DNA from: Alkalinema sp. FACHB-956
GTDB taxonomy: Bacteria; Cyanobacteriota; Cyanobacteriia; Leptolyngbyales; Leptolyngbyaceae
Direction of reading: 5' to 3'
Length of the DNA: 64,000 bases
Assembly (NCBI RefSeq): GCF_014697025.1
Contig: NZ_JACJRC010000011.1
Span: 62,001-126,000 of the forward strand
The notes beneath the pieces are model-generated. The model had not been told where the DNA came from. It searched no databases and saw nothing but the letters and a program-made list of their open reading frames with translations. Shown here piece after piece: positions 18,435-26,523 of the stretch. How positions within the stretch are numbered: the first letter of the stretch is position 1; every line of letters starts with the position of its first letter. Both the position numbers and the translations under genes were made by a program.

Positions 18435-18737
18435 TTAGTTCAGGCTATTCGCTAGGGCTTGGTGAGTGTAGCAATTTTTGGGGCAGACTCGACTACAAGC
18501 CTGACAGCCAATGCAATTGTCAGCATGGGCGATCGTCATGACTTTGCGTTCAATTTCGTCGTCGTCCTCATTTTCGACAAACTCTCCCTCTTCATTCAGG
18601 GCTCTCAGCTGCAAAACATCCCTTCCACAGACTTTAAAACATCGACCACAGCCAATGCATTTTTCTTGATTAATCGCCTGAACAAACTGTGGGATCCAAA
18701 CTTTTCGACCAAAGGTTAAGCCTGTCAGTGTCGTCAT
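18435..18737 (-). CDS. fdxB: nif-associated 2[4Fe-4S] ferredoxin III
   Basis: A 100-residue ferredoxin with two cluster motifs, [14 protein letters not shown] (about residues 27-40) and [15 protein letters not shown] (about 75-89), separated by an acidic insert (ENEDDDEIE). This layout is that of FdxB/ferredoxin III encoded in nif clusters, where it may carry electrons for FeMo-co synthesis or nitrogenase. AGGAA precedes the ATG. It overlaps nothing and lies 21 bases from feoA. Confidence 0.92.
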   Translation of the reverse strand: MTTLTGLTFGRKVWIPQFVQAINQEKCIGCGRCFKVCGRDVLQLRALNEEGEFVENEDDDEIERKVMTIAHADNCIGCQACSRVCPKNCYTHQALANSLN

Positions 18738-18758
18738 AGTTGATGGTTCCTCATCCAG

Positions 18759-19004
18759 TTAAGAAATGCGATTGGTAATGCGAACGGAAACAACGGAAAG
18801 TAGTTCAGGACTGAGAGGAACTCGATTTGAACCTAGCCGAATGATATAGCGGGGAAAGTTTTGTTCCAGGGTAATGGTTTTACCCAAGGTGAGCCCTAGG
18901 GTTTTCAGCTTCCGGTGGGTATAATCGTTGGCCTGGTGCAGTTTTGCAATAACTGCCCGCTCTCCAACTTTCAATTGCTTTAAGGGGTAAAGAAGATCTG
19001 TCAT
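18759..19004 (-). CDS. feoA: FeoA-domain small protein
   Basis: An 81-residue SH3-like FeoA domain (LKQLKVGERAVIAKLH near the start, KLKTLGLTLGKTITLEQN in the middle). FeoA proteins assist FeoB ferrous-iron uptake; standalone copies recur in cyanobacterial nif clusters where nitrogenase demands iron. No feoB is in the window, so a partner elsewhere or a different role is possible. It is 27 bases downstream of fdxH. Confidence 0.88.
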   Translation of the reverse strand: MTDLLYPLKQLKVGERAVIAKLHQANDYTHRKLKTLGLTLGKTITLEQNFPRYIIRLGSNRVPLSPELLSVVSVRITNRIS

Positions 19005-19031
19005 GGTGCACTGTGTTAAGGGGAGGTAGAC

Positions 19032-19331
19032 TTAGACAAGATAAGGCTCTTGGTGGGTTCGAATCGTGCAATCCGATCGGGGATAGGCGACGCAGAGGAG
19101 AGCAAAGCCCTTGGCCATTTGGTCATCGTCTAAAAAGACTTGATCCGCCTGATCCAATTCACCTTCCACCACTTTACCCACACAACTCGAACAGGAACCG
19201 GATTGACAGGATGAAGGCAGCTCGATGCCTTGTTCTTCAGCCGCTTCGAGAATCGTTGTCCCATCACTGACAGGAAAGGTGATGTCGATCGCGTGTTTTT
19301 TATTGATTAAATGGACTTGATAGGTTGCCAT
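19032..19331 (-). CDS. fdxH: Nitrogen-fixation [2Fe-2S] ferredoxin FdxH
   Basis: A 99-residue plant-type ferredoxin with the cluster cysteines in [12 protein letters not shown] (about 42-53) and ALLC (about 80). In heterocystous cyanobacteria FdxH is the direct electron donor to dinitrogenase reductase; the sequence [12 protein letters not shown] at the N terminus agrees with FdxH rather than photosynthetic PetF. AGGAGAT lies 7 bases upstream of the ATG. It is within the nif operon on the same strand as all neighbours. Confidence 0.92.
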   Translation of the reverse strand: MATYQVHLINKKHAIDITFPVSDGTTILEAAEEQGIELPSSCQSGSCSSCVGKVVEGELDQADQVFLDDDQMAKGFALLCVAYPRSDCTIRTHQEPYLV

Positions 19332-19343
19332 GGTTGTAATCTC

Positions 19344-19420
19344 CTACAATCTCTTTCTACAATCTCTTTCTACAATCTCTTTCTACAATTGCTGCCTACA
19401 ATCTCTTCCTACAGTTGCTG
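19344..19420. repeat. 13-bp tandem repeat, 6 copies, between fdxH and hesB
   Basis: CTACAATCTCTTT occurs three times exactly (19344, 19357, 19370), followed by variants at 19383, 19396 and 19409. It starts just outside the fdxH ribosome-binding site. Confidence 0.85.
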
Positions 19421-19445
19421 AATTAAGCATTGGCACTGGATGCCC

Positions 19446-19817
19446 CTAGGACTGGCAGGAAACCCCCGCTGGGGAACAATCTCCAGCTTTAAACGATTGA
19501 CCACAGCCACAGGTTTCGGTGGCATTGGGGTTGCTAAACTTGAATCCGCTTTGCGTCAACCCCTCGACATAATCAATCACCACGCCATCTAAGAGTGATG
19601 CGCTTTGCCGATCGAGGTAAATTTGTAACTTACCTTGCTCTACTACAATGTCATCGGGTTGCGGAGGTGCAATGTCTAAGCCGTATTGATAGCCGCTACA
19701 GCCACCATCTTGAATAGACAAACGGACACGCTTCAGCGGAGCATCAGGAACCGCATTAGCACTCTGAACAAAGGCACGTAATCGTAGTTCAGCGATTTCT
19801 GTCATGTTAACTAGCAT
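19446..19817 (-). CDS. hesB: HesB/IscA-type Fe-S carrier
   Basis: An A-type Fe-S cluster carrier of about 123 residues. The three conserved cysteine positions are in GGCSGYQYG and ETCGCGQSF; extra C-terminal cysteines (GDCSPAGVSCQS) are common in nif-linked HesB. It probably delivers clusters to nitrogenase components. The ATG at 19817 is preferred over TTG 19829; ATG 19805 is also possible. In cyanobacteria hesA and hesB are typically neighbours, as here, though separated by a small membrane ORF. Confidence 0.9.
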   Translation of the reverse strand: MLVNMTEIAELRLRAFVQSANAVPDAPLKRVRLSIQDGGCSGYQYGLDIAPPQPDDIVVEQGKLQIYLDRQSASLLDGVVIDYVEGLTQSGFKFSNPNATETCGCGQSFKAGDCSPAGVSCQS

Positions 19818-19948
19818 GGATTGCCTCAAAGTCTCAACGAATAGGACAGTGGAAAATTTTGGAAGGGGAAAGTTCGGGAATAGGAAATTCGGGAGATGAA
19901 AAATTCGGGAAGTGGCCGAACTATTTCCTACAGGCCGCGTCTACTCAA

Positions 19949-20194
19949 CTAAAACCGGATGTACCGACGTTTCTGTAACCCGGAGTGCGGTAAAGGAATA
20001 AACATCACTAGAATTGTAGAGATAATCAAAATCTTAACGATAACGGGAGAATAGAACAAGCTTAGGAAAAGATAAAACTGGCAGATGATTGAAACAGGTA
20101 AACAAATAGTTGGACTCAGAGATTTTTGGGTCATTGAAACCGCAAAAATGGATAGCGTGAGCAGTGATAGGATGGTTCCCATAAACGGCCTCAT
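19949..20194 (-). CDS. Small hydrophobic protein of unknown function inside the nif operon
   Basis: An 81-residue open frame with two strongly hydrophobic stretches (about 5-22 and 30-70) and a basic C terminus (LQKRRYIRF), so a two- or three-helix inner membrane peptide. I recognise no family. It lies between hesA and hesB in the same direction with no ribosome-binding site of note. Position and strand argue for a gene; the lack of motif argues for caution. Confidence 0.4.
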   Translation of the reverse strand: MRPFMGTILSLLTLSIFAVSMTQKSLSPTICLPVSIICQFYLFLSLFYSPVIVKILIISTILVMFIPLPHSGLQKRRYIRF

Positions 20195-20260
20195 GAAGGT
20201 TCAGTGATTCTCATGGTCATCCAGAAAGTCTGCTGAAATTGTCTCTCTCAAACCCACTTT

Positions 20261-21049
20261 CTAGACTTGCCTAACAACTGGCTGGGAAAATCCTTCCAAA
20301 TGCCGACTCCGATCGCCACAAACCGGACAATTAGGATCATGGTAAGGGCGATGCTTAGCAAAATCAGCTCTTGCCAGATCCATCGTTAACAGTTGATTAA
20401 ACAAGGGCTGGCCAAAGCCTGTAATGACCTTAATGGCTTCCAGGGCTGTGAGACAGGCTAACGTGCCCGAAACCGCCCCTAGAACCCCAAATCCACGCTT
20501 ATCCCAATCGGGTTTTTCGGGAAACAGACAGGACAGACAAGGGGTTAATCCCGGCACGATCGTAGTGAGATAAGCTTCCATATCATTCATAGCCGCTTCC
20601 ACCATCGGCTTCCCCCAACGGACACAGGCAGCATTCAGCAAATCCCGTTCCACAAAATTGTGGGCACAGTCGAGGACAAGATCACTCGATCGAACCAGAT
20701 CATCCACATTCTCCGCAGTGACATAATCACAAATCGCATCCACTTGGATATCGGGATTGATAGATTGCAGCGTTTTCTGAGCCTTAAACACCCGAGGTTG
20801 CCCCACCCAATCATCGGTCATCAGGACTTGACGATTCATGTCATCTAACCGCAGCTCTCCGCCCCGCAGCAAGACCAGTTTCCCGACGCCTGCCACCGCT
20901 AAATACAGCGCCGCCGTGCCACCTAAGCCACCCACTCCTGTCACAAGTACAGTGGCTTGTTTCAGTTTTTGTTGAGCCTCTTCACCAAATCCACTTAACA
21001 TGATTTGGCGACGATAGCGTTCAATTTCTGTTGGCGTCAATGGTTCCAC
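20261..21049 (-). CDS. hesA: HesA, ThiF/MoeB-like adenylating protein of the nif cluster
   Basis: A protein of the E1-like/MoeB family: ATP-binding Rossmann motif GVGGLGGTAALYLAVAGVG, adenylation residues (DDMNRQVL), and zinc cysteines CLSC and CPVC. HesA is found with HesB in nitrogen-fixing cyanobacteria and is thought to aid Mo or Fe-S metabolism, without proven reaction. Start choice is difficult: the frame is open to a TTG at 21172, but the first 40 codons come from an interspersed repeat. GTG 21049 has GGGGAG 7 bases upstream and gives 262 residues starting VEPLTPTEIERYRRQ, which fits the family. Confidence 0.88.
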   Translation of the reverse strand: MEPLTPTEIERYRRQIMLSGFGEEAQQKLKQATVLVTGVGGLGGTAALYLAVAGVGKLVLLRGGELRLDDMNRQVLMTDDWVGQPRVFKAQKTLQSINPDIQVDAICDYVTAENVDDLVRSSDLVLDCAHNFVERDLLNAACVRWGKPMVEAAMNDMEAYLTTIVPGLTPCLSCLFPEKPDWDKRGFGVLGAVSGTLACLTALEAIKVITGFGQPLFNQLLTMDLARADFAKHRPYHDPNCPVCGDRSRHLEGFSQPVVRQV

Positions 21050-21124
21050 TGGAGTTCTCCCCGCTGTTTCTTCTAGCAATTCCCTGAAGATTATCGAATC
21101 CCCAATTGACTGATCAAGGCCACA

Positions 21125-21235
21125 GATCCGATCCCTCCTAGTCCCCCTTAATAAGGGGGGGAATTTAGACAAATTCCCTTAAAGACACCCGTAATCAAGG
21201 AGATTGAGGGGAATCATTCTGGCTTGCAATCACCA
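21125..21235. repeat. MITE-like palindromic repeat between nifW and hesA
   Basis: Read on the minus strand it has the same order as the 58895 element: GGTGATTGCAA, AATTTGTCTAAATTCCCCCC, TTATTAAGGGGG, CTAGGAGGGATCGGATCTGT. The end nearest hesA runs into the region formerly open to TTG 21172. Confidence 0.75.
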
Positions 21236-21248
21236 ATGAGATGAGGTA

Positions 21249-21581
21249 TTAGCTTTGCCCAATTTCTGAGAGCAAAACAATATTGGGGGGCTTTTCGTGG
21301 AAGACTTTAAAGAGCTTCTGCTCTAAGGCATTAGAATCCAGAAACAGTTCGTAGGCTTGTTGAAAGGCACCACGATATTGCTCTAGAATCTGGGCTTCAT
21401 TGGCGGCGGCGGCAATCAGTTCTGCCAGCACGGTTTGGCGTTCCCGCAATAGATTAGAAAACTTCTGGAGAATATGCAGGCGATTGATATTCACCACGAC
21501 GGGATCGTAGGGCAAATCAAAAAACTCAAAATACTGTTCCGTTTCAGTCAGTTGGTGAAAGTCGGCAAGGGTTTTACTCAT
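21249..21581 (-). CDS. nifW: Nitrogenase-stabilizing/protective protein NifW
   Basis: A 110-residue NifW. The conserved core FFDLPYDPVVVNINRLHILQ (residues about 23-42) is diagnostic. NifW associates with the MoFe protein and helps protect or mature it under oxygen stress. ATG 21581 follows GGGAG at good distance; an ATG at 21596 would add five residues. Together with DUF683 and DUF269 genes it forms the usual cyanobacterial nifX-DUF269-DUF683-nifW string. Confidence 0.92.
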   Translation of the reverse strand: MSKTLADFHQLTETEQYFEFFDLPYDPVVVNINRLHILQKFSNLLRERQTVLAELIAAAANEAQILEQYRGAFQQAYELFLDSNALEQKLFKVFHEKPPNIVLLSEIGQS

Positions 21582-21647
21582 CGTGCTGGCTCCCATTTCT
21601 TCAATTACTCCCGTAAGTGCTAATGATGTCGAATAATAGTGTCGGAA

Positions 21648-21857
21648 TTATGCCAATGCTTCCAGTTGCTTGAGCTGTTGTTTGAGCTGATGGATCTGAT
21701 GATAAATCTCGTACGTGGTGGTCGCCGCTTCAATCAGACGATCGTAGTCCGTAGGTAAACCTTCTGCGAGATCATGCAAATCCATTTTGAGTTGCCCTGC
21801 TTTGCTGTTGAGCCTTTTAATTTGGGCTTGCAGATCGGTTGCGGTTGGAGTCGTCAT
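21648..21857 (-). CDS. DUF683 (CCE_0567 family) helical nif protein
   Basis: A 69-residue, almost wholly helical protein (coiled coil about 8-65) of the DUF683/CCE_0567 family, which is confined to nif clusters. The Cyanothece homologue is a small metal-binding helical hairpin; the biochemical role is unknown. It lies between DUF269 (25 bases) and nifW (66 bases), same strand. Confidence 0.88.
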   Translation of the reverse strand: MTTPTATDLQAQIKRLNSKAGQLKMDLHDLAEGLPTDYDRLIEAATTTYEIYHQIHQLKQQLKQLEALA

Positions 21858-21882
21858 GATGGTTTGTAATTCCTCTCATCCT

Positions 21883-22362
21883 CTACAGAGTTCTGACCTC
21901 AGGAAACCGCTGAGCTAGGGTCACACCCGCTGCAATGAGCTTGTCACCTTCGATCGCGAGTTTCTCTAGGGACTCAAACCCAAACCGTTGGGCATCTCGC
22001 AGGGTTCGAGAGACTAGCAAGAGGCGACCGGAAAAGACCAAAGCCCAACCAAACCCTTCATGGCTCAGGTCAATCACCACTTGGGACAGAGCCCCCGTTT
22101 CCACTTCAATTTGATAGGCAACCGCCCGATAGAACGCGAGAATCCGCCCTTGGGTGATGGGATCAACCTCACCCTCCACGGAAATTTCCCGCTTTTGGGC
22201 TTTGGTGACCACGTAGGGTTTCAGGAGCAGTTCATCGGGCCAGTTGCGGTAAGTGCCATAGGCATCATTGGCGCGAATTTGCTGAGCGATCGCTTTCAAA
22301 AAGGGGCTGTTGAGCAATTCTGAAGCATCTAGTGTGGTGACAGGTGCAGTATTGCTAGTCAT
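21883..22362 (-). CDS. NifX-associated protein, DUF269 family
   Basis: A 159-residue member of the DUF269 family (conserved WPDELLLKPYVVTKAQKR, then YQIEVETG and GFGWALVFSGRLLLVSRTLRD). The family always accompanies nifX and probably acts as a chaperone or carrier in FeMo-co transfer; mechanism unproven. It begins 59 bases after nifX on the same strand. Confidence 0.9.
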   Translation of the reverse strand: MTSNTAPVTTLDASELLNSPFLKAIAQQIRANDAYGTYRNWPDELLLKPYVVTKAQKREISVEGEVDPITQGRILAFYRAVAYQIEVETGALSQVVIDLSHEGFGWALVFSGRLLLVSRTLRDAQRFGFESLEKLAIEGDKLIAAGVTLAQRFPEVRTL

Positions 22363-22421
22363 GGAGTTAGGGATTCCTTAATAGTTTCAAGTTGTGTTGT
22401 GATTGCTGTGTCCGGTTATAT

Positions 22422-22817
22422 CTAGTCCAGATCATCTAATGTAGATGATTGTTGTTGTAAGGCTTTGCGTAACCAAGGGGGAGGATTACCATTGAGCGTT
22501 GTGACCAGTTTGTCTAAGACTTCAGTGATTTCCTGATCCTCCGATTGAGCCTTGATGGGCGTGATGCGTTGCTTAATTAAGCGAGCAGCAGCACTCCCAC
22601 CGATCGCTGATACATACACGATCGTGCAATCTTGGAGCGCTTCAATTTTGGGAACCAGCTTGTCCTCATTGCCATCTTCTTGAAGATTGCCATCGAACCA
22701 CAGCGTTTCCAAAAATTCGTAACCCTTGGGCGAGACATCATAGACATCGATCGTTTTCGCCCAACCAAAGTGAGCATTAATATGGGCGCGATCGTGGGTG
22801 GTAAAGGCAATTTTCAT
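22422..22817 (-). CDS. nifX: FeMo-cofactor carrier NifX
   Basis: A 131-residue NifX: the NifX/NafY cofactor-binding fold with HINAHFGWAKTIDVYDV at residues 12-28 and IVYVSAIGGSAAARLIKQR at 66-84. NifX binds FeMo-co precursors (NifB-co, VK cluster) between NifB, NifEN and the MoFe apoprotein. GGAGAACACC directly precedes ATG 22817. nifN ends 39 bases upstream. Confidence 0.93.
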   Translation of the reverse strand: MKIAFTTHDRAHINAHFGWAKTIDVYDVSPKGYEFLETLWFDGNLQEDGNEDKLVPKIEALQDCTIVYVSAIGGSAAARLIKQRITPIKAQSEDQEITEVLDKLVTTLNGNPPPWLRKALQQQSSTLDDLD

Positions 22818-22856
22818 GGTGTTCTCCTGAGCTATTTTTTCCTGAGGATTAACTTG

Positions 22857-24227
22857 CTAAGCTTTCTGCGAATTGGAATGCGGTGGGGCGCTGGATATCG
22901 TAGGGCTATGGGCCTCCTCTTGTTCTAAAAATAAATTGCCAACCTCAAACAGCAGTTGGGTCGTTCCGCGATAGCCCACCGTACATTTTTGGCCATTGCC
23001 CAGGCGATCGAAAACGGGAAACCCTAGACGATAGAGGGGAATATTCAACCGACGGGCGATCGGGGCTACATTGGAATTACCAATCAATAAATCTGCCCCC
23101 CCTGCCAACTGCTCAAAGTCTTCTAAATCACCAATGACCACCGTTTCGATCGGCAAGGTTTGCAGCAAAGGCGATTTTGTCGTAGTGACAGCGGCATGGA
23201 TTTCTGCCCCCATGGACAGCAGCCATTGCGTGATAGTTGCCAGTAAATCCGGTTCTAAGGCAAGGGCAACTCGCTTACGCCCAAAGAAGAAATGTGTATC
23301 CAGCATGGCATCCTGAAGCTGACGGCGCTGGTGGAGATACGGCTGAGGCACAGAGAGGCCACTTAAATCCATCAACGCTTGCAGAAATTCATCCACCGCC
23401 CTCAATCCAGTGAGGTGAGGAAAGACTTCGTAGGGAATCCCCAGTTGTTTCTGCAAAATTTCCGCAGCCCCCCGCATACTGTCTCCAAGGGCAATGGTAA
23501 ACACTGAATTACCCACGCTTTGCAATTGTTCTAAGGTTGTCCCTCCTGCCGTCACAGCACTATAGGTATCCCCCAGGTGCCCATCGAGTGAGAGGGACAA
23601 ATCTGGGATCACAATGGGGGATAGGCCAAACGCAGAAACGATTTCTTTAATTTCTTGCACATCACCCGGCCCAAAAGCCGCACTGACAAGAATCACAACT
23701 TGGTTGGGGGATGGCTCGATCGAAGACTTGGCAGTAATTGTTGCAGTAATTGTTGGAATGGTACTAACAATACTCTCGACAGCCGCTGCATAACCATCCT
23801 GCAAAGCACCTTTAAAATCCGGTGTGGCAACAGACACGATCGGTAAATGATTCAGTTCAGGATGTTCCTCACGAAAGGATTTGAGAATCCGTTCCATATC
23901 ATCCCCGCGAGTTTCGGTTAAGCCTGTGGTACATAGACCAATGATTTCTGGCTGGGCTTTCTCCACCAAGGTTAGAATGGCGGCTCCTACGTTGTCTTCT
24001 CCCCCTAAAATTGTGCTCACTTCCGTCATGGCCGTGGTGGCAAGGGGGATGGCTTCCCGGAAATGACGCACTAGGACGACTTTAGCAAACGCTGTGCAAC
24101 CCTGGGAACCGTGGAATAGGGGCATCACGCCCTTCAAACCTAAGAACGCGATCGCGGCTCCTAGGGGTTGACTCTGTTTGAGCGGATTGACGGCGACGGA
24201 TTTGGTGGGAGTGGTGATTGTTGCCAT
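22857..24227 (-). CDS. nifN: FeMo-cofactor scaffold subunit NifN
   Basis: Beta subunit of the NifEN scaffold on which FeMo-co is completed with Mo and homocitrate. The paralogue features of NifK are visible: NPLKQSQPLGAAIAFLGLKG, FHGSQGCTAFAKVVLVRHF, LCTTGLTETRGDD. The frame is open to 24362 inside nifE, but ATG 24227 gives the normal N terminus (MATITTPTKSVAVNPLK) and a 456-residue protein of usual size. The gap to nifE is 92 bases. Confidence 0.94.
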   Translation of the reverse strand: MATITTPTKSVAVNPLKQSQPLGAAIAFLGLKGVMPLFHGSQGCTAFAKVVLVRHFREAIPLATTAMTEVSTILGGEDNVGAAILTLVEKAQPEIIGLCTTGLTETRGDDMERILKSFREEHPELNHLPIVSVATPDFKGALQDGYAAAVESIVSTIPTITATITAKSSIEPSPNQVVILVSAAFGPGDVQEIKEIVSAFGLSPIVIPDLSLSLDGHLGDTYSAVTAGGTTLEQLQSVGNSVFTIALGDSMRGAAEILQKQLGIPYEVFPHLTGLRAVDEFLQALMDLSGLSVPQPYLHQRRQLQDAMLDTHFFFGRKRVALALEPDLLATITQWLLSMGAEIHAAVTTTKSPLLQTLPIETVVIGDLEDFEQLAGGADLLIGNSNVAPIARRLNIPLYRLGFPVFDRLGNGQKCTVGYRGTTQLLFEVGNLFLEQEEAHSPTISSAPPHSNSQKA

Positions 24228-24319
24228 TGGAGTTGTCCGATGATGGAAGGTGATGAGAGAATTCAGACAGTACTTGCACTCAAGCGATGCAATCACACAT
24301 TGCTTGGGGATTCGATAAC

Positions 24320-25693
24320 TTAAGACACTTCCCAGGGGGCAGGTTGCCGAACTTGTTGCCAAACCGGGCTATAGAGCGCCTCGTCCAGTTCCCGAGCCAT
24401 TTCAATCAGTCCCTGATAACCGGCGTAGGGATGGTGGCGCTCCTGATTGATGTCGAGGAAGGGAATGCGAGCTTTCAGAGCGGTATATTGGTTCCGGCCA
24501 CCCGCAATCAACATATCAGCCTTCGTCTGGTCAATCACCCGCAGGAGTTCCTGGGCATTCCCTTTCTCCATCATGATCCCATCTTTTCCCAGGAACGATC
24601 GAATACGGGCTTTGTCTTCTTCGGTACTTTTTTTGGTGCTGGTGGCGCAGACTTCCATCCCGAGATCTTTGGCGGCAGAAATGATTGACCAGCTTTTGAC
24701 CCCACCCGTGTAAAGAACGATGCGCTTGCCTTTCAGCCGCTGTCGGTAGGGAACTAGGGCTTGATTCAGCTGATCCATTTCAGTGGCAATCAGTTGTTCA
24801 ATCCGCTGTTGCAAATCTCGATCGCCGATCGTTTTAGCAATGGTGCGCAGGCAATGGTTCATGTCTTCCACACCATAGAACGATTCTTCGATGTAGGGAA
24901 TCCCATAGCGTTCTTCCATTTTCCGAGCCATGTTAATCAAGGCTTTGGAACAAATCATCACATTCAGCTTGGCCCGGTGGGCGCAAGCAATATCGTGATA
25001 GCGACCGTCCCCCGTAATTTGTGCCAAGACTCGGATTCCTAGTTGCTCAAACAATGGCAAGACGTTCCACAGTTCCCCAGCAATATTGTATTCACCGATT
25101 AGATTAATGTCGTAGGGAGTGGTGACTTCGGGTTCTCGGGTTCCGACAACGTACTCCAATAGCGCCTCTCCCCCCAGGCGATTGCCCAAGTTTTTACTGC
25201 CGACAAAACCGGGAGAATGAACTGGAATCACAGGTGTTTCCGTTTTCTCCGCTGCCTTTTGACAGACCGCATTCAGATCATCGCCAATCAGAGCCGTGAC
25301 ACAGGTGGAATAGACAAAAATAGCGGCGGGTTGATAGCGCTGGTGAATTTCTAAAATCGCCTTGTAGAGACGCTTTTCACCACCAAAAATAACATCATTT
25401 TCGTTCAGATCCGTCGTGAACCCCATTTTATGAATGGTCGGCCCAGAAGATAGACTGCCTCGGCTCCCCCAGGAATTACCTGCACAGGCGATCGGGCCGT
25501 GGACTAAATGGGCTGCATCGGAGATCGGGACTAGGGCGATCATGGCTCCATCAAAGGCGCATCCTCCTTGGGCCGCACCCGGTTGAGCCTGTTGCTTACA
25601 AGATTTGTGTTTACCTTGGTGATCCTTCTTGTGATTATGTTCACAAGCAGACTCGCTCAACAGTTCGTTAATTTTGCCTTGAGTGAGTTTCAT
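24320..25693 (-). CDS. nifE: FeMo-cofactor scaffold subunit NifE
   Basis: Alpha subunit of the NifEN scaffold, 457 residues. Cluster cysteines are in GGCAFDGAM (about 45), HGPIACAGNSW (about 70) and YSTCVTALIGDD (about 131); the C-terminal FLDINQERHHPYAGYQG region corresponds to the cofactor pocket of NifD. A His/Lys/Gln-rich segment (EHNHKKDHQGKHKSCKQQ) precedes the first Cys and is unusually charged. The ATG lacks a clear ribosome-binding site. Upstream lie 13-bp tandem repeats. Confidence 0.95.
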   Translation of the reverse strand: MKLTQGKINELLSESACEHNHKKDHQGKHKSCKQQAQPGAAQGGCAFDGAMIALVPISDAAHLVHGPIACAGNSWGSRGSLSSGPTIHKMGFTTDLNENDVIFGGEKRLYKAILEIHQRYQPAAIFVYSTCVTALIGDDLNAVCQKAAEKTETPVIPVHSPGFVGSKNLGNRLGGEALLEYVVGTREPEVTTPYDINLIGEYNIAGELWNVLPLFEQLGIRVLAQITGDGRYHDIACAHRAKLNVMICSKALINMARKMEERYGIPYIEESFYGVEDMNHCLRTIAKTIGDRDLQQRIEQLIATEMDQLNQALVPYRQRLKGKRIVLYTGGVKSWSIISAAKDLGMEVCATSTKKSTEEDKARIRSFLGKDGIMMEKGNAQELLRVIDQTKADMLIAGGRNQYTALKARIPFLDINQERHHPYAGYQGLIEMARELDEALYSPVWQQVRQPAPWEVS

Positions 25694-25725
25694 AGGAGGA
25701 GGGGAGGATGGAAAGTTTACCCAGT

Positions 25726-25763
25726 GTGGAAAGCAAGCGTGGAAAGCAAGCGTGGAAAGAGTG
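25726..25763. repeat. 13-bp tandem repeat upstream of nifE
   Basis: GTGGAAAGCAAGC at 25726 and 25739 and a partial third copy at 25752, within the nifE 5' leader. Confidence 0.75.
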
Positions 25764-25931
25764 ATGCAAAGATGGAATGATTACTTTAATTTTTAGATTA
25801 GCAATAGATTCGATGAAGCGTTAGATTAGATGTAGAGTAACTTATGAAATCATTAGAGGCAGTAACTGACTAATCCTGTGTTATTGTCACTGCACGCTAT
25901 AAATCACTGCATTGAGTGATAGTTACGCAAA

Positions 25932-25975
25932 TTGTTAGTCAATCGTTAGTCAATTGCTAGTCAATTGCTAGTCAA
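25932..25975. repeat. 11-bp tandem repeat, 4 copies, downstream of the Mo_nitro_C gene
   Basis: TTGTTAGTCAA, TCGTTAGTCAA, TTGCTAGTCAA, TTGCTAGTCAA at 25932, 25943, 25954 and 25965. The remainder of 25694-25986 is AT-rich with no gene. Confidence 0.8.
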
Positions 25976-25986
25976 TAGAAATACCG

Positions 25987-26373
25987 TTAGCAAATATAGG
26001 GGGTAATATCTTCACCGCAAATATCTGAGAGATAACTAAGGGCACGGAAGCGCAGGAAAACGAGTTCGTTATAGAGTGGGTTCAGTTTACAAAGCGGCGG
26101 AATATGGATGGATTGGCCGAATAACGTAAAAGTCCGTTCAAAAGGACAAGTGCAGGGAATTAAGCGACAAATCAAGTGGGCTATACGATCGCTGGAAACT
26201 TCTAGCTGGTTGATCCATTGACGTATGGGGAACCAAGGATCAAGGGTAGGATGTCTCCGATAACTGAGGGCACGATGGGTTAGTGTTGCCATGGCAAGTA
26301 TCCAGAAAAGAGGAAAGAGAGGGCGAGTGAAGCGAGAATTAGATTGCTTTTCAATCTCTAATGAATCATTCAT
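25987..26373 (-). CDS. Mo-dependent nitrogenase C-terminal domain (Mo_nitro_C) protein
   Basis: A 128-residue protein of the family named after the C-terminal extension found with Mo nitrogenase in cyanobacteria. Recognisable features are HPTLDPWFPIRQWINQLEVS, LICRLIPCTCPFERTF and CKLNPLYNELVFLRFRALSYL. Function is unknown. It sits between nifK and nifE in the same direction, the standard cyanobacterial position. GTG 26385 could extend it by four residues; ATG 26373 has a GAG-rich leader. Confidence 0.85.
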   Translation of the reverse strand: MNDSLEIEKQSNSRFTRPLFPLFWILAMATLTHRALSYRRHPTLDPWFPIRQWINQLEVSSDRIAHLICRLIPCTCPFERTFTLFGQSIHIPPLCKLNPLYNELVFLRFRALSYLSDICGEDITPYIC

Positions 26374-26523
26374 CTGATCACTCACCCATTATTGATCTGA
26401 TCACGCCAGTTAATTTGTTACAGAGTTAACCAATGATGGATAAATTAAACAAATTAACAACTTACAAATTCATAACGATTAGGTTGATAGTCCGATACAA
26501 GATGTAACGACATTCCAACGAGA

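Noticed and set aside
24228-24362. 45-residue N-terminal extension of nifN
   Set aside because: Overlaps nifE and adds sequence absent in NifN; ATG 24227 gives the normal protein.
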